39,817 nt of DNA, taken from assembly GCA_016223105.1 (NCBI GenBank), contig JACRPR010000065.1:1-39817 (forward strand), given 5' to 3'. A program made the translations under genes and the position numbers. Below the pieces are notes generated by a model that had not been told where the DNA came from, searched no databases, and saw nothing but the letters and a program-made list of their open reading frames with translations. Below are positions 14,162 to 22,812 of this stretch, piece after piece (the stretch's first letter is position 1; each line of letters starts with the position of its first letter). Source of the stretch: Chloroflexota bacterium (GTDB taxonomy: Bacteria > Chloroflexota > Anaerolineae > UBA4142).

Positions 14162-15283
14162 TTATTTCAGCACGTTCCAAATCTCCGGGTCTTCGCCGCC
14201 CGGACGCCACAGCACAATGCCGCCGAGTTTGTAATCCTGAACGATTTGCCACGCCGCCGCGACATAGCGCGCATCCACAAACCAAACGGTGTGCTTTTCT
14301 TCCGGCGGTGGCACACATTCCGGCTTCGAGCGCGCGCACGCGCGTCCCAACGGAATCGCGTACGTCAGTTCGCTTTCGCCGACGATGCCGCGCGCGTCCG
14401 CCTCGACATAGCGCACCGACCCGGCGTAACGATTTTTCAAGTCCATCACGTCGTTCCACCAGATCGCGCGCGTTTCTTTGCCGCCCCAATCGTAGCCGTA
14501 CAAATGCACGCCGAGAATAATTTTTTCGCGCGGAATTTGCGTCGCGGCGTACTCGGCGACCTGGCGCATCCACCAAATCGGCGCGTTCGCGCCGGGCGCG
14601 CCAGTGCGTCCGTGATATTCGTACGCCATAATGCGAACCTGGTCAACGCTATGCCCGAGCGCGGCGTAATCCGCAAAGCGGCAAACGACACACGCGTCAT
14701 CGTTGCGAATTTTTGGCGGCACGGTAACGCTCAACACTTTGCCTTCGCGATGCAAGCGCGTGCCGAGCGCGGTGATAAATTCGGTGAACGGTTGGCGCGC
14801 TTCGGGCGGCAGATTTTCGTAATCAATGTCAATGCCATCAATCAACGGCGAACGCGCGACGCGCAACAGCGCCTCGATATGGCGCGTGCGAATCGTCGGA
14901 TCGCTCATCATTTGCAAAATGTGGCGCGAATCCCAGGTGCTCGAAATCGTGGGGATGACGCGAATGTTGTTCGCGCGCGCGTAATCAATCAACACCGCGT
15001 CGCTGACCGGATTGCTCGCGATGAGCGAACCGTCGCGTTCGACGGTGTAACTAAACGCGCTGAGGTGACTGTATGTGGTGATGCGCGGCGCGATGATCAC
15101 CGCGAGCGGAGTGGGTCCGCCGTACGGACTGCGAAGCCATGCCGCGATGACGCGCGGAACGGCGGAGAGATCGGTTTCCATCACCGGCTCATCCGCCAGC
15201 GGCGGATCCGCCGCGACGAGCGTGAGGAGCGCGAGGATGCTCCAGATGAGCGCGAGCGTTCGTTTCCAATTTCGTCTTGCCAT
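14162..15283 (-). CDS. Secreted GH18-family glycoside hydrolase (spore-germination YaaH-like)
   Basis: This 373-residue protein has an N-terminal signal peptide (basic start, hydrophobic run to about residue 25, possible cleavage after AAD). Its catalytic motif DGIDIDYE (149-156) has E156 as the GH18 proton donor. Surrounding blocks SHLSAFSYTV, QVRIMAYEYHG and KIILGVHLYGYDW match the cell-wall-active YaaH/SleL type branch better than chitinases. It likely cleaves N-acetylglucosamine-containing glycans outside the cell. The stop is next to the hairpin at 14129-14160. Confidence 0.85.
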   Translation of the reverse strand: MARRNWKRTLALIWSILALLTLVAADPPLADEPVMETDLSAVPRVIAAWLRSPYGGPTPLAVIIAPRITTYSHLSAFSYTVERDGSLIASNPVSDAVLIDYARANNIRVIPTISSTWDSRHILQMMSDPTIRTRHIEALLRVARSPLIDGIDIDYENLPPEARQPFTEFITALGTRLHREGKVLSVTVPPKIRNDDACVVCRFADYAALGHSVDQVRIMAYEYHGRTGAPGANAPIWWMRQVAEYAATQIPREKIILGVHLYGYDWGGKETRAIWWNDVMDLKNRYAGSVRYVEADARGIVGESELTYAIPLGRACARSKPECVPPPEEKHTVWFVDARYVAAAWQIVQDYKLGGIVLWRPGGEDPEIWNVLK

Positions 15284-15308
15284 TTATAACTCGGCGGCAT
15301 TATAACAC

Positions 15309-15342
15309 AAACCCGAAGGGTTTCCAAAAACCCTTCGGGTTT
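15309..15342. repeat. ACCCGAAGGGTTT hairpin between divergent genes
   Basis: A perfect 15-bp stem (15309-15323 with 15328-15342) lies upstream of both the GH18 and the DUF1232 gene, so it cannot terminate either. The same stem follows genes at 16384 and 35810. It is better seen as a dispersed palindrome, sometimes used as a terminator. Confidence 0.8.
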
Positions 15343-15348
15343 ACCATT

Positions 15349-15376
15349 TTGCAAAAATCGCAAGGCGTGGTAGAAT
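15349..15376 (+). promoter_or_regulatory. Putative promoter of the DUF1232 gene
   Basis: TTGCAA (15349-15354) and TAGAAT (15371-15376) are separated by 16 bp, 20 bp before the start codon. Confidence 0.4.
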
Positions 15377-15395
15377 CAGCGCAAAGGAGTAGAGG

Positions 15396-15764
15396 ATGAG
15401 TGAAGAACGTAAATCAATCGTCGCCCCCGAACGGGTCGGCGCGATCGCGCAAGTGATGCGAACGCTCCAACTGGTTTGGCGTCTACTCAACGATGCGCGC
15501 GTTTCGCTGTTTCCCAAATTGATTGTCCCCGCCGCGCTCGTGTATGTCATCTCCCCAATTGATGTGCTTCCCGATGTGATTCTCGGTTTGGGTCAACTGG
15601 ATGATCTCGGCGTGATCGCGCTCGGCATCGCGCTCTTTATCGAATTTTGTCCGCGCGCGATTGTCGAAGAGCATCGCCGTATCATTGCCGCGCAAGCCGC
15701 GCCGCCGCCGACTGAATCGGACGAGGTGATTGACGGTTCGTACCGCGTGGTGGATGACAAGTAG
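15396..15764 (+). CDS. DUF1232 (YkvA-like) membrane protein
   Basis: This 122-residue protein carries the DUF1232 signature KLIVPAALVYVISPIDVLPDVILGLGQLDDLGVIALGIALFIEF in two hydrophobic segments, flanked by charged tails. Function of the family is unknown; it is usually membrane associated. AAAGGAG lies just upstream of ATG 15396. Confidence 0.88.
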   Translation: MSEERKSIVAPERVGAIAQVMRTLQLVWRLLNDARVSLFPKLIVPAALVYVISPIDVLPDVILGLGQLDDLGVIALGIALFIEFCPRAIVEEHRRIIAAQAAPPPTESDEVIDGSYRVVDDK

Positions 15765-15784
15765 GGCAAATTTGCAAATTTGCC
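15765..15784. repeat. 20-bp perfect palindrome (GGCAAATTTGC type)
   Basis: The sequence equals its own reverse complement and lies directly after the DUF1232 stop codon. Related GCAAATTTGC or GCAATTT palindromes occur at 30701-30744 and 35168-35195. Confidence 0.75.
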
Positions 15785-15810
15785 ACACAATCTTTTCGAA
15801 AGGTGGATGA

Positions 15811-16380
15811 ATGTCCGACGGTTTCAAAACTTTTCAACAAGCCGCGACCGAATTGAACGTGTCCGCGAGTACGCTCAAACGCTGGACGAAAGATTTCGCC
15901 CAGTTTCTTTCGCCCGCGCCGACGAGTAGCGATGGCGCGTCGCGCCGGTTTGTTGAAGAGGATGTGATCGTTTTGCATCGGATCAAAGAACAACTTTCTG
16001 CCGGGCTTTCAACCGAAGAAGTTGTTGAGCAATTGTTCGCGGAAGGGCGCGGCGAAACCACCGCGATAGCATTGTCGCCGCGCGAGGGCAGTCAATCCGC
16101 CGGCTTTGTCGTGCTCACCGACACTCTGCGCGCGATGATCGAAAATCAGCAGACGATCCAAAACAGTTTGCAGGTCAATCGTAATTTGCAAGGCGTGATC
16201 ATTCAAGATAATTTCAATCTCAAAGAAGAGAATATGAAACTGCGCGAGCGGATGCAAAAACTCGAACACGACTTGTCGGAATTGCGTCAACGCGATTCGG
16301 ATTATCGTTTGACGCTCGAACAACGGCTGGCGCGCGTCGAGCAAGAAGCGCGCAAGGGTCTGTTGGATAAATTATTCTAG
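15811..16380 (+). CDS. MerR-like HTH protein with C-terminal coiled coil
   Basis: Residues 6-70 (FKTFQQAATELNVSASTLKRWTKDF ... RRFVEEDVIVLHRIKEQLSAGLSTEEVVEQL) are a MerR-type winged helix. Residues 105-185 are rich in heptad-like Leu and charged residues (LKEENMKLRERMQKLEHDLSEL) and predict a coiled coil for dimerisation. No effector domain or cysteine pair is seen, so the signal is unknown. ATG 15811 follows AAAGGTGG. A strong terminator follows the stop. Confidence 0.82.
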   Translation: MSDGFKTFQQAATELNVSASTLKRWTKDFAQFLSPAPTSSDGASRRFVEEDVIVLHRIKEQLSAGLSTEEVVEQLFAEGRGETTAIALSPREGSQSAGFVVLTDTLRAMIENQQTIQNSLQVNRNLQGVIIQDNFNLKEENMKLRERMQKLEHDLSELRQRDSDYRLTLEQRLARVEQEARKGLLDKLF

Positions 16381-16383
16381 CCA

Positions 16384-16416
16384 AGACCCGAAGGGTTTCA
16401 AAAACCCTTCGGGTCT
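16384..16416 (+). terminator. Rho-independent terminator after the MerR-like gene
   Basis: A perfect 15-bp stem (16384-16398 with 16402-16416) of the ACCCGAAGGGTTT type is followed by GTTTTAATTTT. Confidence 0.85.
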
Positions 16417-16443
16417 GTTTTAATTTTCCCAAGGAGAACCCCA

Positions 16444-17472
16444 ATGCGACAGGTGCGCTTGTCCATCGCCGGTCTCGGCAACGTGGGACGGCGATTGCTC
16501 GAACTGATGGATTCGAAACGCGATGTGTTGAAAGCGCGGTACGATCTCGAATTGCGCGTCGTCGGCGCGTGCGATTCGACCGGCGGCGCAGAGTATTTCA
16601 CCGGCTTGGACACTGCACAAATCATCGCGCTCAAGCGCGCGAAAAAAGGCATCGCCGCGTATCCCGGCGGAATCGCGCGCGGCGAAATGCGCCCGGTGGA
16701 TTTGGTGCGAACGGTTGACGCGGATATCCTGGTCGAGTTGACGCTGACGAATTTGCAAAACGGTGAACCAGGGTTGACCGCGATCCGCGAAGCGTTGGCG
16801 AAAAAAATGAATGTTGTTACCGCGAACAAAGGTCCCCTGGTTTTGGCGTATCCCGAACTGTCCGCGCGCGCGCGCGCGCACGGCGTGCGCTTGTTGCACA
16901 GCGCGACCGTCACCGGCGGTTTGCCCACGCTTAATCTCGGTCTGCGCGATCTCGGCGCGACCATGATCGAAAAATTTGAAGGCGTCGTCAACGGCACGAC
17001 GAATTACATCTTGTCGCGTATGAGCGAAGGGCAAGCGTACGATCAAGCGCTCAAGCACGCGCAAGACATCGGAATGGCGGAAGCCGATCCGTCGCTCGAT
17101 GTGGATGGCTGGGACGCCGCCAGTAAACTCGCGATTGTCGCGAACGCGGTGTTGCGGCGACCGACGAAATTAAAAGACATTACGGTCGAAGGGATTCGCG
17201 GTGTAACGCCGGAACAATTGCGCTTGGCGACCGAACACAAAAAAGTGATCAAGTTGATCGCGCTCGCGGAACGCGCGGGCAACGATTATGTGTTAAGCGT
17301 GCGCCCGACCGTGTTGGAGCGTTCGCATCCCTTGTCGAAAATTGGCGCGGGAATGATGGGCGTGATGTATCACACCGACATCAACGGCGTCATCTTCGCG
17401 GCGATTGAGGAAGAGAATCCGTACCCGACCGCCGCGGCGGTTCTGCGCGACATTGTGAACGCGGTTGTGTAA
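16444..17472 (+). CDS. hom: Homoserine dehydrogenase
   Basis: This 342-residue cytosolic enzyme reduces aspartate semialdehyde to homoserine with NAD(P)H on the way to threonine and methionine. It shows the Rossmann motif GLGNVGRRL (residues 9-17), TANKGPL for substrate and cofactor contact, NGTTNYIL, and EADPSLDVDGWDAASKL with the catalytic acidic and lysine residues. There is no C-terminal ACT domain, so threonine feedback through ACT is not expected. AAGGAG precedes ATG 16444. It stands alone between two terminators; no thrB, thrC or aspartokinase is adjacent. Confidence 0.93.
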   Translation: MRQVRLSIAGLGNVGRRLLELMDSKRDVLKARYDLELRVVGACDSTGGAEYFTGLDTAQIIALKRAKKGIAAYPGGIARGEMRPVDLVRTVDADILVELTLTNLQNGEPGLTAIREALAKKMNVVTANKGPLVLAYPELSARARAHGVRLLHSATVTGGLPTLNLGLRDLGATMIEKFEGVVNGTTNYILSRMSEGQAYDQALKHAQDIGMAEADPSLDVDGWDAASKLAIVANAVLRRPTKLKDITVEGIRGVTPEQLRLATEHKKVIKLIALAERAGNDYVLSVRPTVLERSHPLSKIGAGMMGVMYHTDINGVIFAAIEEENPYPTAAAVLRDIVNAVV

Positions 17473-17475
17473 TGT

Positions 17476-17513
17476 AAACCTTCCAGGTTTCGCGCAAGCG
17501 ACCTGGAAGGTTT
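17476..17513 (+). terminator. Rho-independent terminator of hom
   Basis: A perfect 13-bp stem (17476-17488 with 17501-17513), closed by CGCGCAAGCG pairing in the loop, is followed by TTGTTTTTG four bases after the hom stop. Confidence 0.85.
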
Positions 17514-17566
17514 TTGTTTTTGTTACTGATTGACACGGCATACAATCAGTAGTAAGATTTTTCGCG

Positions 17567-17731
17567 GAGGTCGCGGCGAATCGCGTCGTCACGTTGACCG
17601 GCGTTGGCGGGTGCGGCAAAACGCGTCTCGCGATCCAGGTCGCGCGCGATCTTTTCGACGCGCAAATGTTTCCCGATGGCGTGTGGCTCGTCGAACTCGC
17701 GACGACGATGGATGTCGCCGATGTGCCGTGA
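17567..17731 (+). pseudogene. Fragment of a STAND/LuxR-type ATPase
   Basis: About 54 codons read EVAANRVVTLTGVGGCGKT... and ...FPDGVWLVELATTMD, which match the Walker A region of AfsR/LuxR-type regulatory ATPases (Walker A GVGGCGKT). There is no start codon or upstream domain, and the frame stops at TGA 17729. The remaining gap to murE (17732-17764) holds nothing else. Confidence 0.8.
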
Positions 17732-17764
17732 ACGCAATGTTCGCTTCGGCGGAGTGTTGAATAA

Positions 17765-17799
17765 AAGAAACCAGGTCTCGCCGAGAGACCTGGTTTCTT
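17765..17799. terminator. Hairpin terminator of murE
   Basis: A perfect 15-bp stem (17765-17779 with 17785-17799, 5-nt loop) of the ACCAGGT(T/C)TC type lies six bases beyond the murE stop and has T-rich flanks on both strands. Confidence 0.8.
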
Positions 17800-17804
17800 T
17801 GTTT

Positions 17805-19328
17805 TTACTTCAACGCCGCGATCACCGCCTCCTGATCGCTCCACGGAAACTCGGTCGTTCCAAAACACATCGACCGCTCGTGCCCCTTGCCCGCGATCAA
17901 AACGACATCGCCCGCGCGCGCGATTTGGATCGCGCGCGCAATCGCGTCGCCGCGATCATTGATGATGAAATAATCCGCGTGTTCGCGGCGTCCCGCGCGT
18001 TGCAATCCTTCGATGATCTGCGCGTTGATCGCATCGAGCGATTCGGTGCGCGGGTCTTCGGCGGTGAGGATGATCTGATCCGCGAGTTGCCCGGCGATTT
18101 CGCCCATCATTGCGCGTTTCGCGACATCACGCAAACCCGCGCAACCGAACACGACGATCACGCGCCCACGCGAAATTTCACGCGCGGTGTCGAGCGCGGC
18201 GCTCAACGCGTTCGGCGTATGCGCGAAATCCACAATCACCGCGAACGGTTGCCCGCGTTGAATCAATTCCATTCGCCCTGGCACGCCGCGCACGCGCGCG
18301 ATTCCCGCGCGCATCGCGTCGAACGGCACGCGCCGCGCCATCCCCACACCGATTGCCGCGAGAATGTTCGCCACGTTGTAGCGTCCGATCAACGGCGATT
18401 CGATTTCGAGTTCGCCGAACGGGGTCTCGACGGTGAAGGCGAGACCGCGCGGCGAGTGAATTGCCTCGCGCGCTTGAATGAATGTGCAAGTAAGTGGTAA
18501 GTGGTAAGTGGGGTTTGCGCTGTAAATAATTTGTTCATCCGCCGGAATCGCGCGCAAAAAATCAAACACGCCGCGCGCGGTGTCGTCCGCGTTCAGCACC
18601 GCGATTTTTGCCGTGCGCGGTTTGCGAAACGCTGTCGCGAGCGAACGAAACAACATTGCTTTCGCGTCGCGATAATTTTCCCAGGTCTTGTGATAATACA
18701 AATGCTCGTGCGTGATATTCGTGATCACCGCGACATCGAACTCGACCGCATCGAGCCGGTTCTGCGCGAGTCCTTCCGAAGTCGCTTCGATGATCGCGTA
18801 CTCGGTTTCGGCTTCGATCATTTGCGCGAGATAATTTTGCACGGCGGGCGAGTCCGGCGTCGTCGTGTGAAAACCGGTGTCGAGCGTGTCATCGCCAATC
18901 GTCGCGCCGACCGTCGTGATCGCGCCGACCGTGTGTCCCGCCGCCGCGAGAATCGAAGCCGCGAGCGTGCACGTCGTCGTTTTGCCGTCCGTACCAGTGA
19001 TGCCGATCACGCGCAGTTTGCGCGACGGAAAATCGTGGAACGCGGCGCAGAGGTGCGCGAGCGCGGTGCGCGCGTTGGGAACGCGAATCAGGTTGGAAAG
19101 TGACAAGTGGTAAGTGGTAAGTGGAGATTGGGTGACGACGGCAACCGCGCCGCGTTGGATCGCATCGGGGATGAATTGCGCGCCGTCAACGTTGATGCCG
19201 GGAATCGCGACAAAGAGCGCGCCGGGGATGACCTGGGAGGATTTGTCGGTTACGCGCGTGATCCCACAATCACGCGCGTTTTCGATTTGATACGCGGGGA
19301 GCGCGGGAAGAAGCGTCGAGAGATTCAT
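17805..19328 (-). CDS. murE: UDP-N-acetylmuramoyl-tripeptide synthetase (MurE-type ligase)
   Basis: This 507-residue cytosolic Mur ligase adds the third amino acid to the UDP-MurNAc-dipeptide. It has the N-terminal substrate domain, ATP loop GITGTDGKTTT, carbamylated-Lys region, HTPNALSAAL and GKGHE motifs. The specificity loop reads AEDPRTES, differing from the DNPR of meso-diaminopimelate enzymes at its Asn, so the third residue is not certain. Two GGTAAGTGGTAAGTG text repeats lie in frame (18489-18513, encoding TYHLPLT; 19095-19130, encoding TTYHLSLSN). The neighbouring lysA makes lysine from diaminopimelate. The 3' end of the upstream PIN gene overlaps the murE start by four bases. Confidence 0.88.
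   Translation of the reverse strand: MNLSTLLPALPAYQIENARDCGITRVTDKSSQVIPGALFVAIPGINVDGAQFIPDAIQRGAVAVVTQSPLTTYHLSLSNLIRVPNARTALAHLCAAFHDFPSRKLRVIGITGTDGKTTTCTLAASILAAAGHTVGAITTVGATIGDDTLDTGFHTTTPDSPAVQNYLAQMIEAETEYAIIEATSEGLAQNRLDAVEFDVAVITNITHEHLYYHKTWENYRDAKAMLFRSLATAFRKPRTAKIAVLNADDTARGVFDFLRAIPADEQIIYSANPTYHLPLTCTFIQAREAIHSPRGLAFTVETPFGELEIESPLIGRYNVANILAAIGVGMARRVPFDAMRAGIARVRGVPGRMELIQRGQPFAVIVDFAHTPNALSAALDTAREISRGRVIVVFGCAGLRDVAKRAMMGEIAGQLADQIILTAEDPRTESLDAINAQIIEGLQRAGRREHADYFIINDRGDAIARAIQIARAGDVVLIAGKGHERSMCFGTTEFPWSDQEAVIAALK
18489..18513. repeat. TAAGTGG tandem repeat inside murE
   Basis: Three TAAGTGG units are read in frame as part of a loop. A sister copy lies at 19095-19130. 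Confidence 0.8.
19095..19130. repeat. TAAGTGG tandem repeat inside murE (second copy)
   Basis: GAAAGTGACAAGTGGTAAGT-type units encode TTYHLSLSN in the N-terminal domain of MurE without breaking the frame. Confidence 0.8.
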
Positions 19329-19834
19329 TCGTCCGCTTGATCTGTATTGGCGTCGCGCAAAACGCGTTGATACAGTTGGTCGCTGATTCTAAATCCTTGT
19401 TCTTTCAATCGCGCTAGCGCGGACGCGACATCGACGTCCAATCCCTTCCGATGTGCTAGTAAAATAATTCCAACTGTCCCTGTGATATCGAGTCCAAGCG
19501 CTTTGGCTTTTGCGCGCGCCTTGCGTTCGTCCAAGAGAACCAGGTCTGCTTTAGTTTGCAAAGCCAGTGCAATCGCTTCGGCTTCGCCGTCATCCAAATC
19601 AACTTTGAGCGTAATCAATGTGTTACTCGGATGAACCGCTTCGACCCGAATCCACCCATTGGTTATACCGTGTAACATTTCCGCCGCGCCCGGGCGCGTC
19701 GCGCCGGCAACAATCATTTCTTGATAAACGGCCTCTGGAATTTTAATTTCGCCAAACAAGGTTTTCAGTGATTCAAAATTGCCGGTAATTGATAATCCAA
19801 CGAATGGCGTGGTATTGGAAATCACAACGGTCAT
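19325..19834 (-). CDS. PIN-like DUF3368 toxin
   Basis: This 169-residue protein has the DUF3368 layout: VISNTTPFVGLSITGNFESLKTLFG at the start, then LDDGEAEAIALALQTKADLVLLDERKARAKAKALGL with the acidic residues of a PIN nuclease core. It is the likely RNase toxin of a type II pair with the UPF0175 gene, whose stop overlaps its start by four bases (ATGA). Its own 3' end overlaps murE by four bases, placing murE in the same transcript. Confidence 0.87.
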   Translation of the reverse strand: MTVVISNTTPFVGLSITGNFESLKTLFGEIKIPEAVYQEMIVAGATRPGAAEMLHGITNGWIRVEAVHPSNTLITLKVDLDDGEAEAIALALQTKADLVLLDERKARAKAKALGLDITGTVGIILLAHRKGLDVDVASALARLKEQGFRISDQLYQRVLRDANTDQADE

Positions 19835-20124
19835 GATCGTTCTCTGTCCAGCCAGCGCTCAACCAGGGCGCGATCTTCCGCATAATCTTGTTCGGTATAA
19901 TCAAACACCGGCAATCCGCGTTGAACGAGGAGCAACCAAAAACTTGGCACGGACAATTCCGCCAAGTTGGCGGCTTTGCCAAAAGACAGCCGTCCTTCCG
20001 AATAGAGTTGCACTGCCAGGTCGCGCGCGGCGTGCGCGCGCAACTCGTCTTGTCCCAGCCCGGCGGATTGAAGAGCCAATGAAATGTCTTCAGGCACTTT
20101 GAGTTCAAGTATTATTGCGCTCAT
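19831..20124 (-). CDS. UPF0175-family antitoxin
   Basis: This 97-residue protein has ELKVPEDISLAL, then RDLAVQLYSEGRLSFGKAANLAELSVPSFWLLLVQRGLPVFDY, the usual UPF0175 helix-turn-helix block. ATG 20124 has GGGAGA eight bases upstream; the in-frame start 66 nt earlier lies in the intergenic region. It probably represses its own operon and neutralises the DUF3368 partner. Confidence 0.87.
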   Translation of the reverse strand: MSAIILELKVPEDISLALQSAGLGQDELRAHAARDLAVQLYSEGRLSFGKAANLAELSVPSFWLLLVQRGLPVFDYTEQDYAEDRALVERWLDRERS

Positions 20125-20190
20125 CAAATTTTTCTCCCAGTCGTGAGTTCCAGTTGGCGCAAGTGTAGCATAGACGATTTTCCAAGTCAA

Positions 20191-22470
20191 TCAAGGGGTG
20201 TTTGTGATTTCGATCTCCACCACCGCGCGCTCATCCAATTTCAATCCAACCGCGATGATGCCCGCGCCCGCGCGCTGATGCGGCGATTTGCGCCCGTCCA
20301 CGCGCGTCGCGATTAATTTCCAATCGCGCGCAAGCGCGAATAAAACCTGTCCGCGCTGAACACCGGATTTTTCCAACTCAACGCGCAAAACGCTCCGGCG
20401 AGCGTTGTCTTCACGCGTTACATTTTTCACTTCGCACATCCCCTGCGCGAGATGAAATGTCGTCGTCAACAACTCGACGCGATCCGAAACCGGCTTGAAC
20501 AACAATACGCGCGTCTCGTGCGGCTGATGGCGCGCGAGTTTGATTTTTTCGCGCGCGATGCCGACGTACCGGCGATGCCAAAAATTGTAAACGTGATACG
20601 CGCGATCCGGATCAAGCCCGAGTTGTTCCAACGCGATTTCGGTCACGCGCGTTTTGTCGTCCCAGTTCATTATCCCGGCGACGAGCCACGCGCCCCAATC
20701 CGTTTTCACCGGCAGAGCAAAAATTTGCGCGCGTTCATTCGCAAACAGATCGAGCGCGCGCGCCGGTTGATTCGTCGGCGGCAAAATTTGCTTGAGATAT
20801 TTTTGGCGTCCGCGCCGGAGCGAGGGCAAGTTATCGCCGGACAAGACCACGCCGCCGGACAAGCCAATCGCGGAAACCATCGCGCGCATTTCGTTCAGCA
20901 CGAGATTGCTTTCGTCATCGCGTCGCCGTACCAGGACGCAATCGGGATCATTGATCCACCACTGCCGATGTAAAAACGCGCGCGCGACCGTGTTGCGAAT
21001 CGCGTGCGCCGTCGCGGGCGCGGTCGGATCGCCGGCAAAAAACGGTTCCCAATTCACGGACGCATCGGGACCGATTCGCATCGCATCCACGATGCCGACG
21101 CATTGACCCAGCGGCGCGAGACAACCCAGGATCGTTTTTTCGCCGACGACCTCGCGAATAATTTCCAAGCCGCGCCGGATCGCGCGCGCGCGTGTCGCGG
21201 CCGGATCGTGCCACGCGCCGCGCGCCGCGCCGGTGTAGAGAAAATCGAGTTTGAAAAATTCAAAACCCCATTCGGCGCTCAACACGCGGAACGTTGCGCG
21301 CAACCACTCCTGGACATCCGCGCGCGTGAGATCGAGCGAATAACATTTGTCGTTCCAATGCGCCCACGAAAAAATCGGCGCGCCGGTTTCATCGCGCAAT
21401 AAAAATTCGGGATGCTCGCGCAACAAATGCGAATGTTCGTTCACCGCGAACGGCGCAAGCCAAATGCCCGGCGTAAACCCGGCGCGTTTGATTTCATCCG
21501 CGAGCCATTTCATCCCGCGCGGAAATTTTTCCACATTCACGCTCGTCCAATCGCCGTCGGACGTTTGATACCCGTCGTCAATCACGATCACGTCGAGCGG
21601 CAAACGTTCGGCGCGAATCCGTTCGAGATTCGCGATCACATCGCGTTCATTGTCCTCTCCGAAAAAATAATACCACGAACACCAACACGTTGGCGACGCG
21701 CGCGGCACGCGCGCGCGCATCCCTTGACCGACGCGCGCCGCGTACCGATCGAGCAGAGCGAGTGGATCGCGATCCGACGCGATCAACAATTGTTCCGACA
21801 CGATCGTTTGTCCTGGTTCGACGCGTTGTCCGTCCGCGTAACAAATCGCGGCGAGACAATGAAACGCGCCATCGTTCAACTGCAAACGAATTTCACTGAG
21901 TTGATCCGTCGCGGTGATGAATCCCAGCAAGAGCGATTGCGCGGGCGTGGCGATCACGGAAAACATTTCACTGCCGAGTGTTTTCGGCGAATGGGGGAGC
22001 GAATGGGGTTGATGTTTGACGCGATACAATTCGGTGGAGAGTTCGGTGTGCACGCCGTTGCCCGCGCGGCGCACGAACGCCGCCGACGCGGTTTGCCAAC
22101 CGTTCTGATAAAACCGCCACGCGCTCGCGGGCGCGGCGAGATGGACGCGCGCATCGCGCGTCGCGTCGAGCGCGAGCACGCGCAGTTCGTCGAGCCGGAT
22201 CGGTGCGTCGCCACGATTTGTGATCTCAAGCCACACGCGCGGCATTGCATCGAGGATCGCGTGCCACGCGATTTCGATTGGCGCGACGCGGCGGCGTAAA
22301 GTTACGCGTCCGTCTTCAGTTTCGGTTTCGACATTTTCACCGGCAAGCGCGACGCGTTGCGCGTTTCCAAATTCATCGCGGAATAAAACTTCGGCGGTCG
22401 CGTGTTGAAACAGCGCATCGAGATCGAATGTGCCGCGTGCGCGGTGGATGACAAGATGGTTTTTGTTCAT
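20191..22470 (-). CDS. GH36-family alpha-galactosidase-like glycoside hydrolase
   Basis: This 759-residue protein has an N-terminal beta-sandwich (1-250), a TIM barrel (260-600) and a C-terminal beta domain. The barrel holds WCSWYYFFGEDNE, VIVIDDGYQ, nucleophile D409 in FFKLDFLY and acid/base D469 in RIGPDAS, in GH36/GH-D order. It should hydrolyse terminal alpha-galactosides or related sugars. There is no signal peptide, so action is cytosolic. No sugar transporter sits beside it; the binding protein upstream (22813-24456) is of the peptide type. It starts at ATG 22470. Confidence 0.88.
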   Translation of the reverse strand: MNKNHLVIHRARGTFDLDALFQHATAEVLFRDEFGNAQRVALAGENVETETEDGRVTLRRRVAPIEIAWHAILDAMPRVWLEITNRGDAPIRLDELRVLALDATRDARVHLAAPASAWRFYQNGWQTASAAFVRRAGNGVHTELSTELYRVKHQPHSLPHSPKTLGSEMFSVIATPAQSLLLGFITATDQLSEIRLQLNDGAFHCLAAICYADGQRVEPGQTIVSEQLLIASDRDPLALLDRYAARVGQGMRARVPRASPTCWCSWYYFFGEDNERDVIANLERIRAERLPLDVIVIDDGYQTSDGDWTSVNVEKFPRGMKWLADEIKRAGFTPGIWLAPFAVNEHSHLLREHPEFLLRDETGAPIFSWAHWNDKCYSLDLTRADVQEWLRATFRVLSAEWGFEFFKLDFLYTGAARGAWHDPAATRARAIRRGLEIIREVVGEKTILGCLAPLGQCVGIVDAMRIGPDASVNWEPFFAGDPTAPATAHAIRNTVARAFLHRQWWINDPDCVLVRRRDDESNLVLNEMRAMVSAIGLSGGVVLSGDNLPSLRRGRQKYLKQILPPTNQPARALDLFANERAQIFALPVKTDWGAWLVAGIMNWDDKTRVTEIALEQLGLDPDRAYHVYNFWHRRYVGIAREKIKLARHQPHETRVLLFKPVSDRVELLTTTFHLAQGMCEVKNVTREDNARRSVLRVELEKSGVQRGQVLFALARDWKLIATRVDGRKSPHQRAGAGIIAVGLKLDERAVVEIEITNTP

Positions 22471-22535
22471 TGGATTTAGGATTTTCGATTTAGGATTGCC
22501 GCGCGTTTCCGAACGCGAACAATAAATCTGAAATC

Positions 22536-22665
22536 GTAACTACTCAGCCCATGTCATTGCGAGCGGTTTTTGCGAAGCAATCCCCGACCTGGTCGATCCG
22601 GATTTGCAACGCGGGGATTGCTTCGTCGGCAAAAACCGCCTCCTCGCAATGACACCTGAGTAGTT
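22536..22665. repeat. GTCATTGCGAG-family element with 10-bp terminal inverted repeats
   Basis: AACTACTCAG (22538-22547) and CTGAGTAGTT (22656-22665) are perfect terminal inverted repeats around a GTCATTGCG...CGCAATGAC core (22553-22653). The copy at 10561 has the same left flank. No coding capacity. Confidence 0.85.
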
Positions 22666-22785
22666 TGGCAATGTCAGATTAGCCACAGAGATCACGGAGA
22701 TCACAGAGAAATAATTTATTTTCCTTTGTGTTCCCTGTGCCCTCTGTGGCATGAAAATGAAATCTGACATTGCCAAAGTAGTTAC
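22664..22785. repeat. TTTGGCAATGTCAGATT palindromic element with CCACAGAG core
   Basis: A perfect 17-bp inverted repeat (22664-22680 with 22761-22777) encloses inverted CCACAGAG/CTCTGTGG text. GTAGTTAC (22778-22785) completes an outer inverted repeat with 22536-22543. The remaining gap to 22812 is TGAAATC tandem text. No gene is present. Confidence 0.85.
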
Positions 22786-22812
22786 CTGAAATCTGAAATC
22801 TGAAATCTGAAA

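Noticed and set aside
14066-15289. 407-codon frame opposite the GH18 gene
   Set aside because: Arg-rich shadow frame caused by high GC; the minus strand has a clear signal peptide and GH18 motif.
17531-17546. TTGACA and TACAAT near the end of hom
   Set aside because: The two boxes are only five bp apart, too close for a promoter.
21412-22299. Long frame opposite the GH36 gene
   Set aside because: Low-complexity Arg-rich translation with no family match; shadow of a recognised enzyme.
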